Below, piece by piece: positions 25,947 through 35,045 of a stretch of 64,000 nt of DNA (position 1 is its first letter; each line of letters begins with the position of its first letter). Source of the DNA: Natribaculum luteum (lineage in GTDB: Archaea > Halobacteriota > Halobacteria > Halobacteriales > Natrialbaceae); assembly GCF_023008545.1 (NCBI RefSeq), contig NZ_CP095397.1, forward strand, positions 1,984,001 to 2,048,000, written 5' to 3'. A model generated the notes under the pieces. It had not been told where the DNA came from and did no database searches. It worked only from the letters and a program-made list of their open reading frames with translations. A program made the position numbers and the translations under genes.

Positions 25947-26285
25947 CTAGCTCTCGTCGTGTCCTTTCTCGACGGACACCTCGACGTCCTCGGGTTCGAT
26001 GCCGATCCGGGCGAACTGGGTCCGGACGTGGTCTTCGGCAGCATCGATCGCCTGCTCTCTGGTGTCGAATCCGCGGGGCATCGGCGACTCGAACGCGATG
26101 TTTATCTCCCGATCGGCCACCTCGAGCGTCGAGCCGCCGCTGTCGACCTCGTAGAACTCGTCGCACACCCAGACGTAGGCGGCGTCTTCGTTGGGTGCGC
26201 CTTTGAATCGGGGCGCCTCTTCGCCGCGCTCGTAGATCGTCCCGGTGAGCTCGGTCCCTCCTGCGCGGCCGCGAACGAGGAGCAT
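25947..26285 (-). CDS. DUF7113-like haloarchaeal protein
   Basis: A 112-residue protein from ATG 26285. The run LLVRGRAGGTELTGTIYERG, then VWVCDEFYEVDSGG and ESPMPRGFDTREQAI, matches my memory of the haloarchaea-specific family DUF7113. Function unknown. It lies between NurA and the DUF7344 regulator on the same strand, with about 100-base gaps, so separate promoters are possible. Confidence 0.8.
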   Translation of the reverse strand: MLLVRGRAGGTELTGTIYERGEEAPRFKGAPNEDAAYVWVCDEFYEVDSGGSTLEVADREINIAFESPMPRGFDTREQAIDAAEDHVRTQFARIGIEPEDVEVSVEKGHDES

Positions 26286-26388
26286 GCTCGTGCTTCGTCG
26301 CCGACGAATAAAAGGCGTGTGAGACGCCGTCGTCTGGCGGACGTGTGACACGGCAACGAAGGTCGCGTACTCGAGTCGGTTCCGTCCC

Positions 26389-27660
26389 TCAGGCAAACTC
26401 GTCGCCCCACCGGTGGTCGTCGTAGGTGCGGTCTTCGGTCGTCTCGAACGCCTCCTCGAGTGTCTCCCTGAGCGAGCGCTTCTCGGCGGTGCCGATCCGG
26501 GCGAGTTCGTCGGCTTTCTCGACGATCGTCGGCGGGCCGTGGGCGACGGCGACGTCCTGCAAGAGCTGTCGGGTGAGCCCCTCGCGCACGTCGGGATCGC
26601 GCGTGAACGCGTACGGTGCCTCGATCCGGTAACAGAGGTCGTCACGGGGATCGTAGACGACGAAGAAGGTGACCTCGTAGCTCTCGGGCGACAGTTCGCG
26701 CTCGACGCCGAGTGCGTCGCCGTCGCTCGAGAGTGGCCGGTCGACTCCGCCGCGCGAGCGGAACCAGCCTGTGTACGTCAGCGCCGAGGTGTCCCGCTCC
26801 CAGCGGTCGCCGTCGACGTCGTCGACGTACTCGCCGACCTCGAGGACGCGCGTGAAGAAGGCGGCGTCGTTCGCCCACGGCGCGTCGGCACCGTTCTGCT
26901 TTACCGTCCGGGTGAGCACCCGCGTCGCCGGGTTCTTGACGAACCCCACGAGCGGCACGTCGCGGGCGACGAAGTCCTCGACCAGCCGAACGTAGTTCTC
27001 GAGGACGGTCGTCGGTCGCGGGTCCTCGAGCAGGAAGTCAGCGAGGTCGGGGTGCTGGTCGGACCAGCGCAACAGGCCACGCGGGTAGAGTGGACCGTCG
27101 AGGACGAGGAGGTCCGAGACGTCGCCGGCGTGTTCCAGGGCGTGTTCGCTCTCCGCGAGGTAAAGCGCGAGCGCGTGGACGACGCCCTCGGCGAACCGCG
27201 GCAGCGGCGGGACCTTCACCGCGCGGCTGCGACTGTAACCCTCGTCGAAGCGATCCCACTCGTCGTAGACCGTCGCGGTGGGATCGTTCGAGTGGACGGT
27301 CGCGACGACGGTCCGCGACCGGTGGAGGTCGAGGTCGCTCGGCGTCGCGCTCATCGCCGCCTGTGCGATGTCGATGACGAGCCCGTTCCGGAAGGTCGTC
27401 GGGTTGATCGTCCCGGAGTCGAGCCCGTGCTCGGTCGGGAACGGCGAGTCGGCGAGCGCGACGTCTTCGCAGTCGACCCGGTGTCGGGAGACGTCGGCGA
27501 CGGGCTCGACGACCGGCCGTCCGCGGTCGTCCACGAGCGGATCGAGGAAGTCGTTCCAGACCGTCTCCGCGAACGCGCGGTGGTCGCGCTCGTCGGCACC
27601 GTGGTCGATCCGCCGCGCGAGCCGCGCGATGCCGTCGAAGTGTACCGGATCGAGAGTCAT
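26389..27660 (-). CDS. nurA: NurA-type 5'-3' DNA nuclease
   Basis: A 423-residue protein from ATG 27660. NurA with HerA resects DNA double-strand breaks. Family features seen: the acidic VIDIAQAAMSATPSD near residue 96, LLVLDGPLYPRGLLR near 195 (metal-binding Asp), VGFVKNPATRVL near 240 and a long C-terminal basic/acidic region. The length is larger than crenarchaeal NurA. Its partner HerA is on the same strand 3.3 kb downstream, separated by four unrelated genes. Confidence 0.82.
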   Translation of the reverse strand: MTLDPVHFDGIARLARRIDHGADERDHRAFAETVWNDFLDPLVDDRGRPVVEPVADVSRHRVDCEDVALADSPFPTEHGLDSGTINPTTFRNGLVIDIAQAAMSATPSDLDLHRSRTVVATVHSNDPTATVYDEWDRFDEGYSRSRAVKVPPLPRFAEGVVHALALYLAESEHALEHAGDVSDLLVLDGPLYPRGLLRWSDQHPDLADFLLEDPRPTTVLENYVRLVEDFVARDVPLVGFVKNPATRVLTRTVKQNGADAPWANDAAFFTRVLEVGEYVDDVDGDRWERDTSALTYTGWFRSRGGVDRPLSSDGDALGVERELSPESYEVTFFVVYDPRDDLCYRIEAPYAFTRDPDVREGLTRQLLQDVAVAHGPPTIVEKADELARIGTAEKRSLRETLEEAFETTEDRTYDDHRWGDEFA

Positions 27661-27774
27661 ACGTTCGGTGACCGATTCCACCGGCAAAAGTCCCGTGATC
27701 AATGATTAACTCGAGTGCGGGTAAAATATTATCAGAAAACGTATAGTAGCTGGGTGACGAGCGCGAGTATCTCG

Positions 27775-28038
27775 ATGTCCGAGCGAGCGACCCGGTCCAC
27801 CGAGACCGAGGGAGAAGCGATCAACTGGCGACAGACGAGTACAGGCGTGACGATCTACGACGAGGAGAATCCCGACGCATGGGTACACATGGAGTTTACC
27901 GCCGGTATCCCGCCGGAACACCGGCTGTTTATGATCTGTCCGGAGTGTGGCGGCGTCTTCGCCCAGCGAGGCAAGCCCGGCAACGGCACGGTCTGTGGCG
28001 ACTGCGGGGCGACGTACGATCACGCCGACCTCGAGTGA
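27775..28038 (+). CDS. Small zinc-ribbon protein (DUF7129-like)
   Basis: An 87-residue protein from ATG 27775 with two CxxC knuckles (MICPECGG and TVCGDCGA) in the C-terminal half and a Trp-containing N-terminal strand region. A TATA-like TAAAATATTA at 27722-27731 lies 44 bases upstream. The longer open frame from 27715 would run through that promoter. It resembles a haloarchaeal zinc-binding family (DUF7129), from memory. Function unknown. Confidence 0.75.
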   Translation: MSERATRSTETEGEAINWRQTSTGVTIYDEENPDAWVHMEFTAGIPPEHRLFMICPECGGVFAQRGKPGNGTVCGDCGATYDHADLE

Positions 28039-28137
28039 TCGGTCGGATCGACGGCCAGGAACTCGCGGGGCCAGCAGCCGTCCGTGACTCGACGGGGGAA
28101 CGACAGGTAGTTACGCCCCGGACGTGACCCCTCGCCC

Positions 28138-29652
28138 ATGGAAGCGGCACTCATCGTCCTCGACGGCTGGGGACTCGGCGAGCACGATGGCAGGAATGCA
28201 GTCGAGGCAGCGCACACACCAGTTTTCGACCGACTCGCGCGCGACGGCGCCGACGGTAGACTCGAGGTGTCGGGTCGACGCGTCGGCCTGCCCGAAGGCC
28301 AGATGGGAAACAGCGAGGTCGGCCACCTGAACATCGGCGCGGGCCGGGTGGTTTACCAGGAGTACACCCGGATCTCTGACGCCATCGCCGACGGCTCCTT
28401 CCGGGCGAACGACGCGATCGACACCGCGTTCGAGCACGCGAAGGAAACCGACGGCCGCGTCCACTTCCTCGGACTCGTCAGCGATGGCGGCGTCCACTCC
28501 GATCACGAGCACCTCCACGCGCTGATCGAGATGGCCGCCGACCGCGACGTCGAGGCCGTCACCCACGCCTTCACCGACGGCCGAGACACCTCTCCCCACG
28601 GCGGCGAGGAGTATCTCGCCGAACTCGAGGACGTCGTCGCCGACGTCGGCACGGGTCACGTCGCGACCGTCACGGGCCGGTACTACGCGATGGATCGCGA
28701 CCAGAACTGGGAGCGGACGAAGCGAGCCTACGACGCCATCGTCGACCGCGAGGCGGAGTTCGAGGCCTCGTCCGCAGTCGAGGCGGTCGAGCAGTCCTAC
28801 GAGCGCGACGTCACCGACGAGTTCGTCGAGCCGACGCTAATAGACGGCGGCCCGGCGCTTGAGGACGGCGACGCCGTGGTCTGGTTCAACTTCCGCTCGG
28901 ACCGCGCTCGACAGCTGACGCGGATGCTCGCGGACATTCGCCCGGCGTGGGAGTTCGAAACCCGCCCGCCGGAGGTGGAGGTCGTGATGATGACCCAGTA
29001 CGACAAGACGTTCGACCTCCCCGTGGCGTTCCCGCCGACCCAGCCCGAGAACACGCTGGGCGAGGTGCTCGCCGAGGCGGGCAAGACCCAGCTCCGGATC
29101 GCCGAATCCGAGAAGTACGCCCACGTCACCTACTTCTTGAACGGCGGCCGCGAGGTCGAGTTCGACGGCGAGATTCGCGAGATCGTCGAGAGCCCCGACG
29201 TGCCAACGTACGACCAGCAACCGGAGATGAGCGCCGCCGAGGTCACGGACACCGCCATCGACGTCGTCGAGTCCGACGACCCGGACGTCCTCGTGCTCAA
29301 CTACGCCAACCCCGACATGGTCGGTCACACCGGGGACTACCGCGCCGCCGTCGAGGCCGTCGAGGCCGTCGACACGCAACTCGGTCGGCTCGTCGAGGTG
29401 CTCGAGGACGCCGGCGCGCACGTGTTCGTCACCGCAGATCACGGTAACGCTGACGACATGGGCACCGAGGAGGACCCCCACACGGCCCACACTTACAACG
29501 ACGTGCCGTTCGTCTACGTTTCCCCCGACGGCACAGACGATGGCCGGACCGTCCGCAAGGGCGGCACCCTGGCCGACATCGCGCCGACGCTGCTCGAGAC
29601 GATCGGCGTCGACCAGCCCCCAGAGATGACCGGGGAGTCGCTGCTCGAGTAG
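28138..29652 (+). CDS. gpmI: 2,3-bisphosphoglycerate-independent phosphoglycerate mutase
   Basis: A 504-residue manganese enzyme interconverting 3- and 2-phosphoglycerate in glycolysis and gluconeogenesis. The metal-binding start ALIVLDGWG (D9), the phosphoserine nucleophile S59 in EGQMGNSEVGH, the HAFTDGRDT segment and the C-terminal metal motif TADHGNADDMG are all present. The start at ATG 28138 matches the family N-terminus. The gene stands alone. Confidence 0.95.
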   Translation: MEAALIVLDGWGLGEHDGRNAVEAAHTPVFDRLARDGADGRLEVSGRRVGLPEGQMGNSEVGHLNIGAGRVVYQEYTRISDAIADGSFRANDAIDTAFEHAKETDGRVHFLGLVSDGGVHSDHEHLHALIEMAADRDVEAVTHAFTDGRDTSPHGGEEYLAELEDVVADVGTGHVATVTGRYYAMDRDQNWERTKRAYDAIVDREAEFEASSAVEAVEQSYERDVTDEFVEPTLIDGGPALEDGDAVVWFNFRSDRARQLTRMLADIRPAWEFETRPPEVEVVMMTQYDKTFDLPVAFPPTQPENTLGEVLAEAGKTQLRIAESEKYAHVTYFLNGGREVEFDGEIREIVESPDVPTYDQQPEMSAAEVTDTAIDVVESDDPDVLVLNYANPDMVGHTGDYRAAVEAVEAVDTQLGRLVEVLEDAGAHVFVTADHGNADDMGTEEDPHTAHTYNDVPFVYVSPDGTDDGRTVRKGGTLADIAPTLLETIGVDQPPEMTGESLLE

Positions 29653-29802
29653 CGAGCAGGGACGGTCGGTGGACGTTCGACACGTTCCGCCGACGTTCAC
29701 GATCCTGTCACGCTTTCGGTAGCGATTCAATCATCTCTCGACGATTTTCGCAGTTACCATCGGATAGGACTAATAATACTCGTCTGGGAGCGACGTGTTA
29801 CT

Positions 29803-30789
29803 ATGTGGCGAGGAACGACGCACGAAACGAGTTCCGAGACGCGACGCGGCGGAGAGCTTCGACACCTCGACGACGCGTTTTCCGTGGAGGGGACGTTTCA
29901 GAACGCGGATCCGCTACGCGTTCGGTTAAACGGTGTGATGGTTCGAGAGCGCCGAGACCGGTTCAGACCGCCCGGTCGACGGGACAACGACCTCATCGTC
30001 AAAACGAGATACCGGTTCGGAAACGAACCGCCCGTGGAGCGCCTTCACTATCTCGAAAAAGAACAGGCGCTCGGCTGGCGCGGCGACTTTTTCGACGACG
30101 TGATTCTGTCGATACCGGACCTGCAACACGATCGGCTCCATCTCCGAGTCCAGGTGTACGATCTCGACGGCGTCAGTACGGATCTCGTGAAGACGATCGA
30201 GAAGTTTTCCGAGAGCGCTGCAGTGCTCTTTCCTCAGCTGGCCATCTATGCCGGCATCGCGACTCTGGGTGCCGATCAGCTCGTCAACCTCGTCAACAAT
30301 GTCGATCAACACGACGAAATACTGGACGAGAAAATAACGTTCGAACTCTCCGAACCGCGGACGAGACACAAGCTCCTTCAGCCCGGCTACTTCGTCTGCT
30401 TCCGGGACGAACCCGTCGACGGCCACCTCGAGTTGCGCGACGACTGTCGCGTGCTACAGAACGGCGACGAGTACACGGACGCGAGTTACGCGGTGCTCGA
30501 GTTCGAGAAGGACCACGATGACGACTCGAAACGCGAGATCGACCAGCGGGTCGCGAAGCTCGTCGCAGAACTGAACGGCAAGCGGCGAAGTTCAGAGCCC
30601 GCACTCCACTTTCTCAGGGAGACCCTCGGCGTCTACTCTCAGTACAAGAAACTCGAACGGTTGCGAGAACTCGAGCGGAAACGGCAACCCAGAAAACGGC
30701 TCACTCGACGTGAGAACGAACTCAGGGCCGAACTCGAGGCCGATCCGATACTCGAACCCTGCATACGGGACGCCGACGACGAATCCTGA
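29803..30789 (+). CDS. Conserved protein of unknown function with central hydrophobic segment
   Basis: A 328-residue protein from ATG 29803. The N-terminal half is beta-rich and C2-like in character (LHLRVQVYDLDGVSTD). A hydrophobic central stretch, AAVLFPQLAIYAGIATLGA (about 146-165), could insert in a membrane or pack in a core. Next comes LLQPGYFVCF, then a long charged C-terminal helix (about 245-320, repeated Arg/Glu/Leu). A TATA-like TAATAATACT at 29770-29780 precedes it. I recall similar bacterial and archaeal proteins but no function. The gene stands alone. Confidence 0.75.
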   Translation: MWRGTTHETSSETRRGGELRHLDDAFSVEGTFQNADPLRVRLNGVMVRERRDRFRPPGRRDNDLIVKTRYRFGNEPPVERLHYLEKEQALGWRGDFFDDVILSIPDLQHDRLHLRVQVYDLDGVSTDLVKTIEKFSESAAVLFPQLAIYAGIATLGADQLVNLVNNVDQHDEILDEKITFELSEPRTRHKLLQPGYFVCFRDEPVDGHLELRDDCRVLQNGDEYTDASYAVLEFEKDHDDDSKREIDQRVAKLVAELNGKRRSSEPALHFLRETLGVYSQYKKLERLRELERKRQPRKRLTRRENELRAELEADPILEPCIRDADDES

Positions 30790-30869
30790 TCTGAACGTAT
30801 CCGTCCGCGATTGCGACCCATTTTGCAACTACTCGCGGCTTTACAACCCTCCCACTCCGTGTTCGGGGC

Positions 30870-32156
30870 ATGACGGACGAAGAATCCGATCGCCGATTCG
30901 CGACGCGGAGCGTACACGCCGGTCAGGAACCGGACCCGACCACGGGCGCACGCGCCCCACCGATCTACCAGACGACCTCCTACGTCTTCGACGACACCGA
31001 CCACGCCGCGAGCCTGTTCGGACTCGAGGAGTTCGGCAACATCTACTCGCGGATCATGAACCCGACGAACGCGATGCTCGAGGAGCGCATCGCGAGCCTC
31101 GAGGGCGGCGTCGGGGCGCTCGCGACGGCGAGCGGGATGGCGGCGTTCGACCTCGCGACGTTCATCCTCGCGGAGGTCGGCGACAACATCGTCTCCTCGT
31201 CCGCGCTGTACGGCGGCACGTACACCTACCTGACCCACACCGTCGCGAAGCGCGGCATCGAGACGAAATTCGTCGACAGCCTCGACTACGAGGCCTACGC
31301 GGAGGCCATCGACGACGACACCGCGTTCGTCCACCTCGAGACGATCGGCAACCCCGCGCTCGTGACGCCGGACATCGAGCGCGTCGCAGAGATCGCCCAC
31401 GAACACGACGTCCCGCTGTTCGTCGACAACACGTTCGCGACGCCGTACCTCTGTCGTCCGCTCGAGCACGGTGCGGACCTGGTCTGGAACTCGACGACGA
31501 AGTGGCTCACCGGCGCGGGCTCGACGGTCGGCGGGATCTTGGTCGACGGCGGGTCGTTCCCGTGGCCGGAGGGTGACTACCCCGAACTCACCGAGCCGAA
31601 CCCGGCCTACCACGGCGTCAACTTCTACGAGACCTTCGGCGAGCAGGCGTTCGCCATCGCCGCGCGCACCCGTGGGTTGCGCGACCTGGGCAACCAGCAG
31701 TCGCCGTTCGACGCCTGGGTCACGCTGCAGAAACTCGAGAGCCTGCCGGTGCGCATGGAGAAACACTGCGAGAACGCCCAGATCGTCGCGGAGTACCTCG
31801 AGGATCACCCCGACGTGGCGTGGGTCAACTATCCCGGCCTCGAGAGCCACGAGACCCACGAGAACGCCAAGAAGTACCTCGAGGGCGGCTACGGCGGCAT
31901 GATCACCTTCGGCCTCGAGGGCGGGTACGACGCCGCCGAGACGGTCTGTAACGAGGTCGATCTCTCGAGCCTGCTGGCGAACGTCGGCGACGCGAAGACG
32001 CTGATCATCCACCCGGCGAGTACGACTCACCAGCAACTCACCGCGGAGGAGAAGCTGGCAAGCGGCGTCACCGACGACCTCGTGCGCCTCTCGGTGGGCA
32101 TCGAGGACGCCGAGGACGTCGTCGCCGACCTGGAGCAGGCGATCGAGAAGGCGTAG
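30870..32156 (+). CDS. metY: O-acetylhomoserine aminocarboxypropyltransferase (sulfhydrylase)
   Basis: A 428-residue PLP enzyme that makes homocysteine from O-acetylhomoserine and sulfide. The Cys/Met-metabolism fold is clear: SVHAGQEPDPTTGARAPPIYQ, the phosphate-binding YSRIMNPTN, ALATASGMAA, and the PLP lysine in NSTTKWLTG near residue 209. A metX gene often follows metY in haloarchaea; here the next feature is an orphaned cold-shock promoter and an IS66-type insertion, so no metX is adjacent. Confidence 0.92.
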   Translation: MTDEESDRRFATRSVHAGQEPDPTTGARAPPIYQTTSYVFDDTDHAASLFGLEEFGNIYSRIMNPTNAMLEERIASLEGGVGALATASGMAAFDLATFILAEVGDNIVSSSALYGGTYTYLTHTVAKRGIETKFVDSLDYEAYAEAIDDDTAFVHLETIGNPALVTPDIERVAEIAHEHDVPLFVDNTFATPYLCRPLEHGADLVWNSTTKWLTGAGSTVGGILVDGGSFPWPEGDYPELTEPNPAYHGVNFYETFGEQAFAIAARTRGLRDLGNQQSPFDAWVTLQKLESLPVRMEKHCENAQIVAEYLEDHPDVAWVNYPGLESHETHENAKKYLEGGYGGMITFGLEGGYDAAETVCNEVDLSSLLANVGDAKTLIIHPASTTHQQLTAEEKLASGVTDDLVRLSVGIEDAEDVVADLEQAIEKA

Positions 32157-32230
32157 TCACCCTCGAGCGGCCGACCGACGGCGTCTGCCGACCGGTCGTC
32201 CACGGTCGAAACACGAGTGTCGTTCTCACG

Positions 32231-32240
32231 GAATACTTAT
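32231..32240 (+). promoter_or_regulatory. Native TATA box of the cold-shock gene, now orphaned
   Basis: GAATACTTAT lies 29 bases before the left copy of the target-site duplication, which still holds ATG GC (32269-32273). Before insertion this promoter would have driven the cold-shock gene now at 33854. Transcripts from it now run into the IS element and meet TAG at the third codon. Confidence 0.6.
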
Positions 32241-32265
32241 CCGTCTAACTCCTCTGTGTCTAGAA

Positions 32266-32273
32266 GCAATGGC
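32266..32273. repeat. Target-site duplication, left copy
   Basis: GCAATGGC, identical to 33851-33858 at the other end of the IS66-type element. Eight bases is the usual duplication for IS66. The copy contains the ATG of the interrupted cold-shock gene. Confidence 0.85.
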
Positions 32274-33850
32274 GTAGTTGGATAGCGATTTGCCGTCAGA
32301 CCGATTTCGTAGCAGTCTCATGAATGGTCTCTCAATGGTGAACCAAGTGTGTCGCTGGGGATTGGCGGATCGCCGGAATCGATAGATTCCGCGATCCGCA
32401 CCGAGAACAGTACGCATCTCCGCCAGCAACTCGTAGTCCAGAAGCTTGAGAACCGTCTTCTCCGTCGCCAACTCGCTGCACAGCAACAACAGATCGAACA
32501 ACTTGAGACTCGCCTCAAGAGGTACGAAAACCCAAACACACCACCCAGTAAGCAGGGTGGTGCGGCTGGATCACCTGGCAACGACGACAGCGACGAGGAA
32601 AAGGACGAAAACCAGGAAGACGACGCTGGCGGCGACGCTGACGCCGCCAGCGACTCATCCCCAGGACGTAGCGAAGGTCACGAAGGAACAACTCGACCGC
32701 CACCTGAACCAGAGGAGACTATTCGAGTCGATCAGGGATATTGTCCAGATTGTGAGCAAAGCCTCTCTAACCCGGACAGCTACGTCTCACGAACTGTTAT
32801 CGACATTCCTCTTCCCATTCCAACCACTGTCATCGAGTACAAACTCGGCAAACACCGCTGTTCCTGTGGAAACGAGGTCGTTGCTGAACATCCTGACTGC
32901 CCGGAAACCGGGCGGTTTGGGCCGAATATCATGGCCCAAACCGCCCTCGGTAGGTTCCATCAGCGACTTCCGAACCGTAAACAGGCGGAGCTGTTTGATT
33001 GGGAACTCGATATTCCCATCTCTCATCGGACGATCTACAACCTGACCAAGCGGGTCGCAGACCGGCTGCGACCCGCGTATGACGATGTCAAAGCCCGTAT
33101 TCAGGAAAGTGACGTCGTCTACTGCGATGAAACGGGATTTCCTGTTGACGGAGAGCAACACTGGGCGTGGACGTTCGTTACTGACGAAGAGGTGCTGTTC
33201 TGGGTTGATGAGAGTCGTGGAAGCCAGGTGTTAGAGGACGTCCTCGGCGAGGAATTCGCCGAGGACTCGACGCTCAGCTGTGACGGTTGGTCAGCGTATC
33301 CGAGCTATCACACGAAGCTCCAGCGGTGCTGGGCACATCTGTTGCGGGAGGCGGAGTACGTTGCTGAACGGTACGAGGAAGCAGAGAAGTTATCTGCGGA
33401 GTTACACGCTCTCCATGACGATTTAACGGCGTTCGACAAGGAGGATCCATCCGCCTCCGCCCGCGAGCAGAAGCGGGCGGAGGCGTCGTTACATCTGGAA
33501 GGCCTGATCAGGGAAGACTATGAGGCACAGGAGGTCCAGAAGCTGATCGAGAAGATCAGGAACGGGTTAGGCCACTGGCTGACGTTCGTCACAGAGCCAG
33601 ACGTCGATTCGACGAATAATCGCGCAGAGCGCGCTCTGCGCGAGCAAGTTGTGCTGCGGAAGATGTTCCGGACCCTCCGCTCAGCCGAAGGGGTCCAGAT
33701 TCACGAGACGATCACGACCATGTTAGCCACGTGGAAACGGCGAGGACTAGATCCGCCTGAACAGCTCCAGTCCATCCTCGGTGGGAAAGAACTCAGTTCA
33801 GGATGAGAGGTATCACTGATCGGTGAATCCTGGTCACGCTATCCAACTAC
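32274..33850 (+). mobile_element. IS66-family insertion sequence, complete (1,577 bp)
   Basis: The element has perfect 14-bp terminal inverted repeats (GTAGTTGGATAGCG at 32274-32287; complement at 33837-33850), flanked by an 8-bp direct repeat GCAATGGC. It encodes a single transposase and no TnpA or TnpB helper, as in the ISBst12 subgroup. Codon use is less GC-biased and less acidic than the surrounding genes, consistent with transfer. All parts needed for movement look intact, which suggests a recent insertion. Confidence 0.93.
32349..33806 (+). CDS. tnpC: IS66-family transposase
   Basis: A 485-residue DDE transposase starting at GTG 32349. A leucine-rich coiled coil (about 22-62) is followed by a disordered acidic linker. 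A zinc-binding segment (CPDCEQSL about residue 132, then RCSCGN) comes next. The catalytic domain shows VYCDETGF (first Asp), LSCDGWSAY (second Asp) and STNNRAERALR (Glu), the standard IS66 set. No frameshift is seen. No earlier ATG is available, so GTG is the likely start. Confidence 0.93.
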   Translation: MSLGIGGSPESIDSAIRTENSTHLRQQLVVQKLENRLLRRQLAAQQQQIEQLETRLKRYENPNTPPSKQGGAAGSPGNDDSDEEKDENQEDDAGGDADAASDSSPGRSEGHEGTTRPPPEPEETIRVDQGYCPDCEQSLSNPDSYVSRTVIDIPLPIPTTVIEYKLGKHRCSCGNEVVAEHPDCPETGRFGPNIMAQTALGRFHQRLPNRKQAELFDWELDIPISHRTIYNLTKRVADRLRPAYDDVKARIQESDVVYCDETGFPVDGEQHWAWTFVTDEEVLFWVDESRGSQVLEDVLGEEFAEDSTLSCDGWSAYPSYHTKLQRCWAHLLREAEYVAERYEEAEKLSAELHALHDDLTAFDKEDPSASAREQKRAEASLHLEGLIREDYEAQEVQKLIEKIRNGLGHWLTFVTEPDVDSTNNRAERALREQVVLRKMFRTLRSAEGVQIHETITTMLATWKRRGLDPPEQLQSILGGKELSSG

Positions 33851-33858
33851 GCAATGGC
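33851..33858. repeat. Target-site duplication, right copy
   Basis: GCAATGGC directly after the right inverted repeat. Its ATG (33854-33856) is the start codon of the cold-shock gene, which is therefore regenerated intact by the duplication. Confidence 0.85.
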
Positions 33859-34048
33859 GAAAGGAAACGTTGATTTCTTCAACGACACTGGCGGCTACGG
33901 TTTCATCTCGACGGACGACGCGGACGACGACGTATTCTTCCACATGGAAGACGTTGGCGGTCCGGACCTCGAAGAGGGCACGGACGTCGAATTCAGCATC
34001 GAACAGGCCCCCAAGGGCCCCCGGGCGACCAACGTCACCCGCCTGTAA
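33854..34048 (+). CDS. cspA: Cold-shock-domain protein
   Basis: A 64-residue single cold-shock domain that binds single-stranded RNA or DNA as a chaperone. RNP1 is GYGFIS (about residues 14-20) and RNP2 is VFFHM (27-31). The coding sequence is whole, but only three bases separate its ATG from the IS66 right end. Its own promoter is stranded 1.6 kb upstream. Expression would need read-through from the transposase or a promoter in the IS end. Confidence 0.93.
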   Translation: MAKGNVDFFNDTGGYGFISTDDADDDVFFHMEDVGGPDLEEGTDVEFSIEQAPKGPRATNVTRL

Positions 34049-34178
34049 GGCGACGACCGACGGTTTTCCCGACGACTACGCAGTATTTTGCGACCGGATC
34101 TGAACGCTCGAGAGCGGCGTCTCCGCTCCCGCGTTCGACGAGCTCTCGGAACCGACGACTCGAGGCCCGGCCGCCGGA

Positions 34179-35045
34179 TCAGTGCTCGCCCGTGTACAGC
34201 GAGACGTCCAGCGACGGCGCGGAGTGGGTGAGCGACCCCATCGAGATCACGTCGACGCCTGTCGCGGCGTAGTCGGGCACCGTCTCGAGCGTGATACCGC
34301 CGCTGGCCTCGATCAGCACGTCGTCTCCCTCGAGCGTGTCGACGGCTCGCTCGACCTCCTCGGGGGTCATGTTGTCGAGCAAGACGACGTCGGCTCCCGC
34401 CCTCGCCGCGCGCGGGGCGTCCGCGACCGTCTCCACTTCGACTTCGATCTTCGTCGCGAACGAGACGCGCTCGCGGAAGTGCGCGACGGCGTCCTCGAGT
34501 CCCAGCTCGGCGACGTGGTTGTCTTTCACCATCACCATGTGCGAGAGGTCGAGCCGGTGAGTATCGCCGCCACCTGCGACGACGGCCCGTTTCTCGAGGC
34601 CGCGGAGTCCGGGGGTCGTCTTGCGGGTCGCCGCGATCCGAACGTCGTCGGATTCGGTTCGGCGCTCGCGGCCCGTGGTCGCTCGCGGTTCCGAGGCGCG
34701 TAGCGCCCCGCTCGCAGCGTCGACCGCCGCTCGTGTGCGGGTCGCGATTCCCGAGGCGTGACCCACGAGGTTGACCGCGACGCGTTCGCCCCGGAGCACC
34801 TCGCGCGCCGATCCTTTGACGGAAAGGAGGTCGTCGCCCGGTGCGACCCGCGTTCCGTCCTCGAGCCGCTCTGTGACGTCGACACCGAGATACTCGAAGA
34901 CGGCCGTCGCGGCCTCGAGGCCGGCGACGACGCCTTCCTCCTTCGCGACGAGACGCCCGGTCGTCCCTCCCGGAACGTCGTTCGTGACGTCGTGGTGACC
35001 GACGTCCTCGCGCAACCAGCGTTCGATCTGCGTGTCGGTGATCAT
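34179..35045 (-). CDS. nadC: Nicotinate-nucleotide pyrophosphorylase (carboxylating)
   Basis: A 288-residue quinolinate phosphoribosyltransferase: it converts quinolinate and PRPP to nicotinate mononucleotide and carbon dioxide. Visible motifs are NLVGHASGIAT, RIAATRKTTPGLR (PRPP and substrate contacts), HRLDLSHMVMVKDNH and the C-terminal EASGGI. It is the last gene of nadA-nadB-nadC; its ATG overlaps the nadB stop by one base. Confidence 0.94.
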   Translation of the reverse strand: MITDTQIERWLREDVGHHDVTNDVPGGTTGRLVAKEEGVVAGLEAATAVFEYLGVDVTERLEDGTRVAPGDDLLSVKGSAREVLRGERVAVNLVGHASGIATRTRAAVDAASGALRASEPRATTGRERRTESDDVRIAATRKTTPGLRGLEKRAVVAGGGDTHRLDLSHMVMVKDNHVAELGLEDAVAHFRERVSFATKIEVEVETVADAPRAARAGADVVLLDNMTPEEVERAVDTLEGDDVLIEASGGITLETVPDYAATGVDVISMGSLTHSAPSLDVSLYTGEH

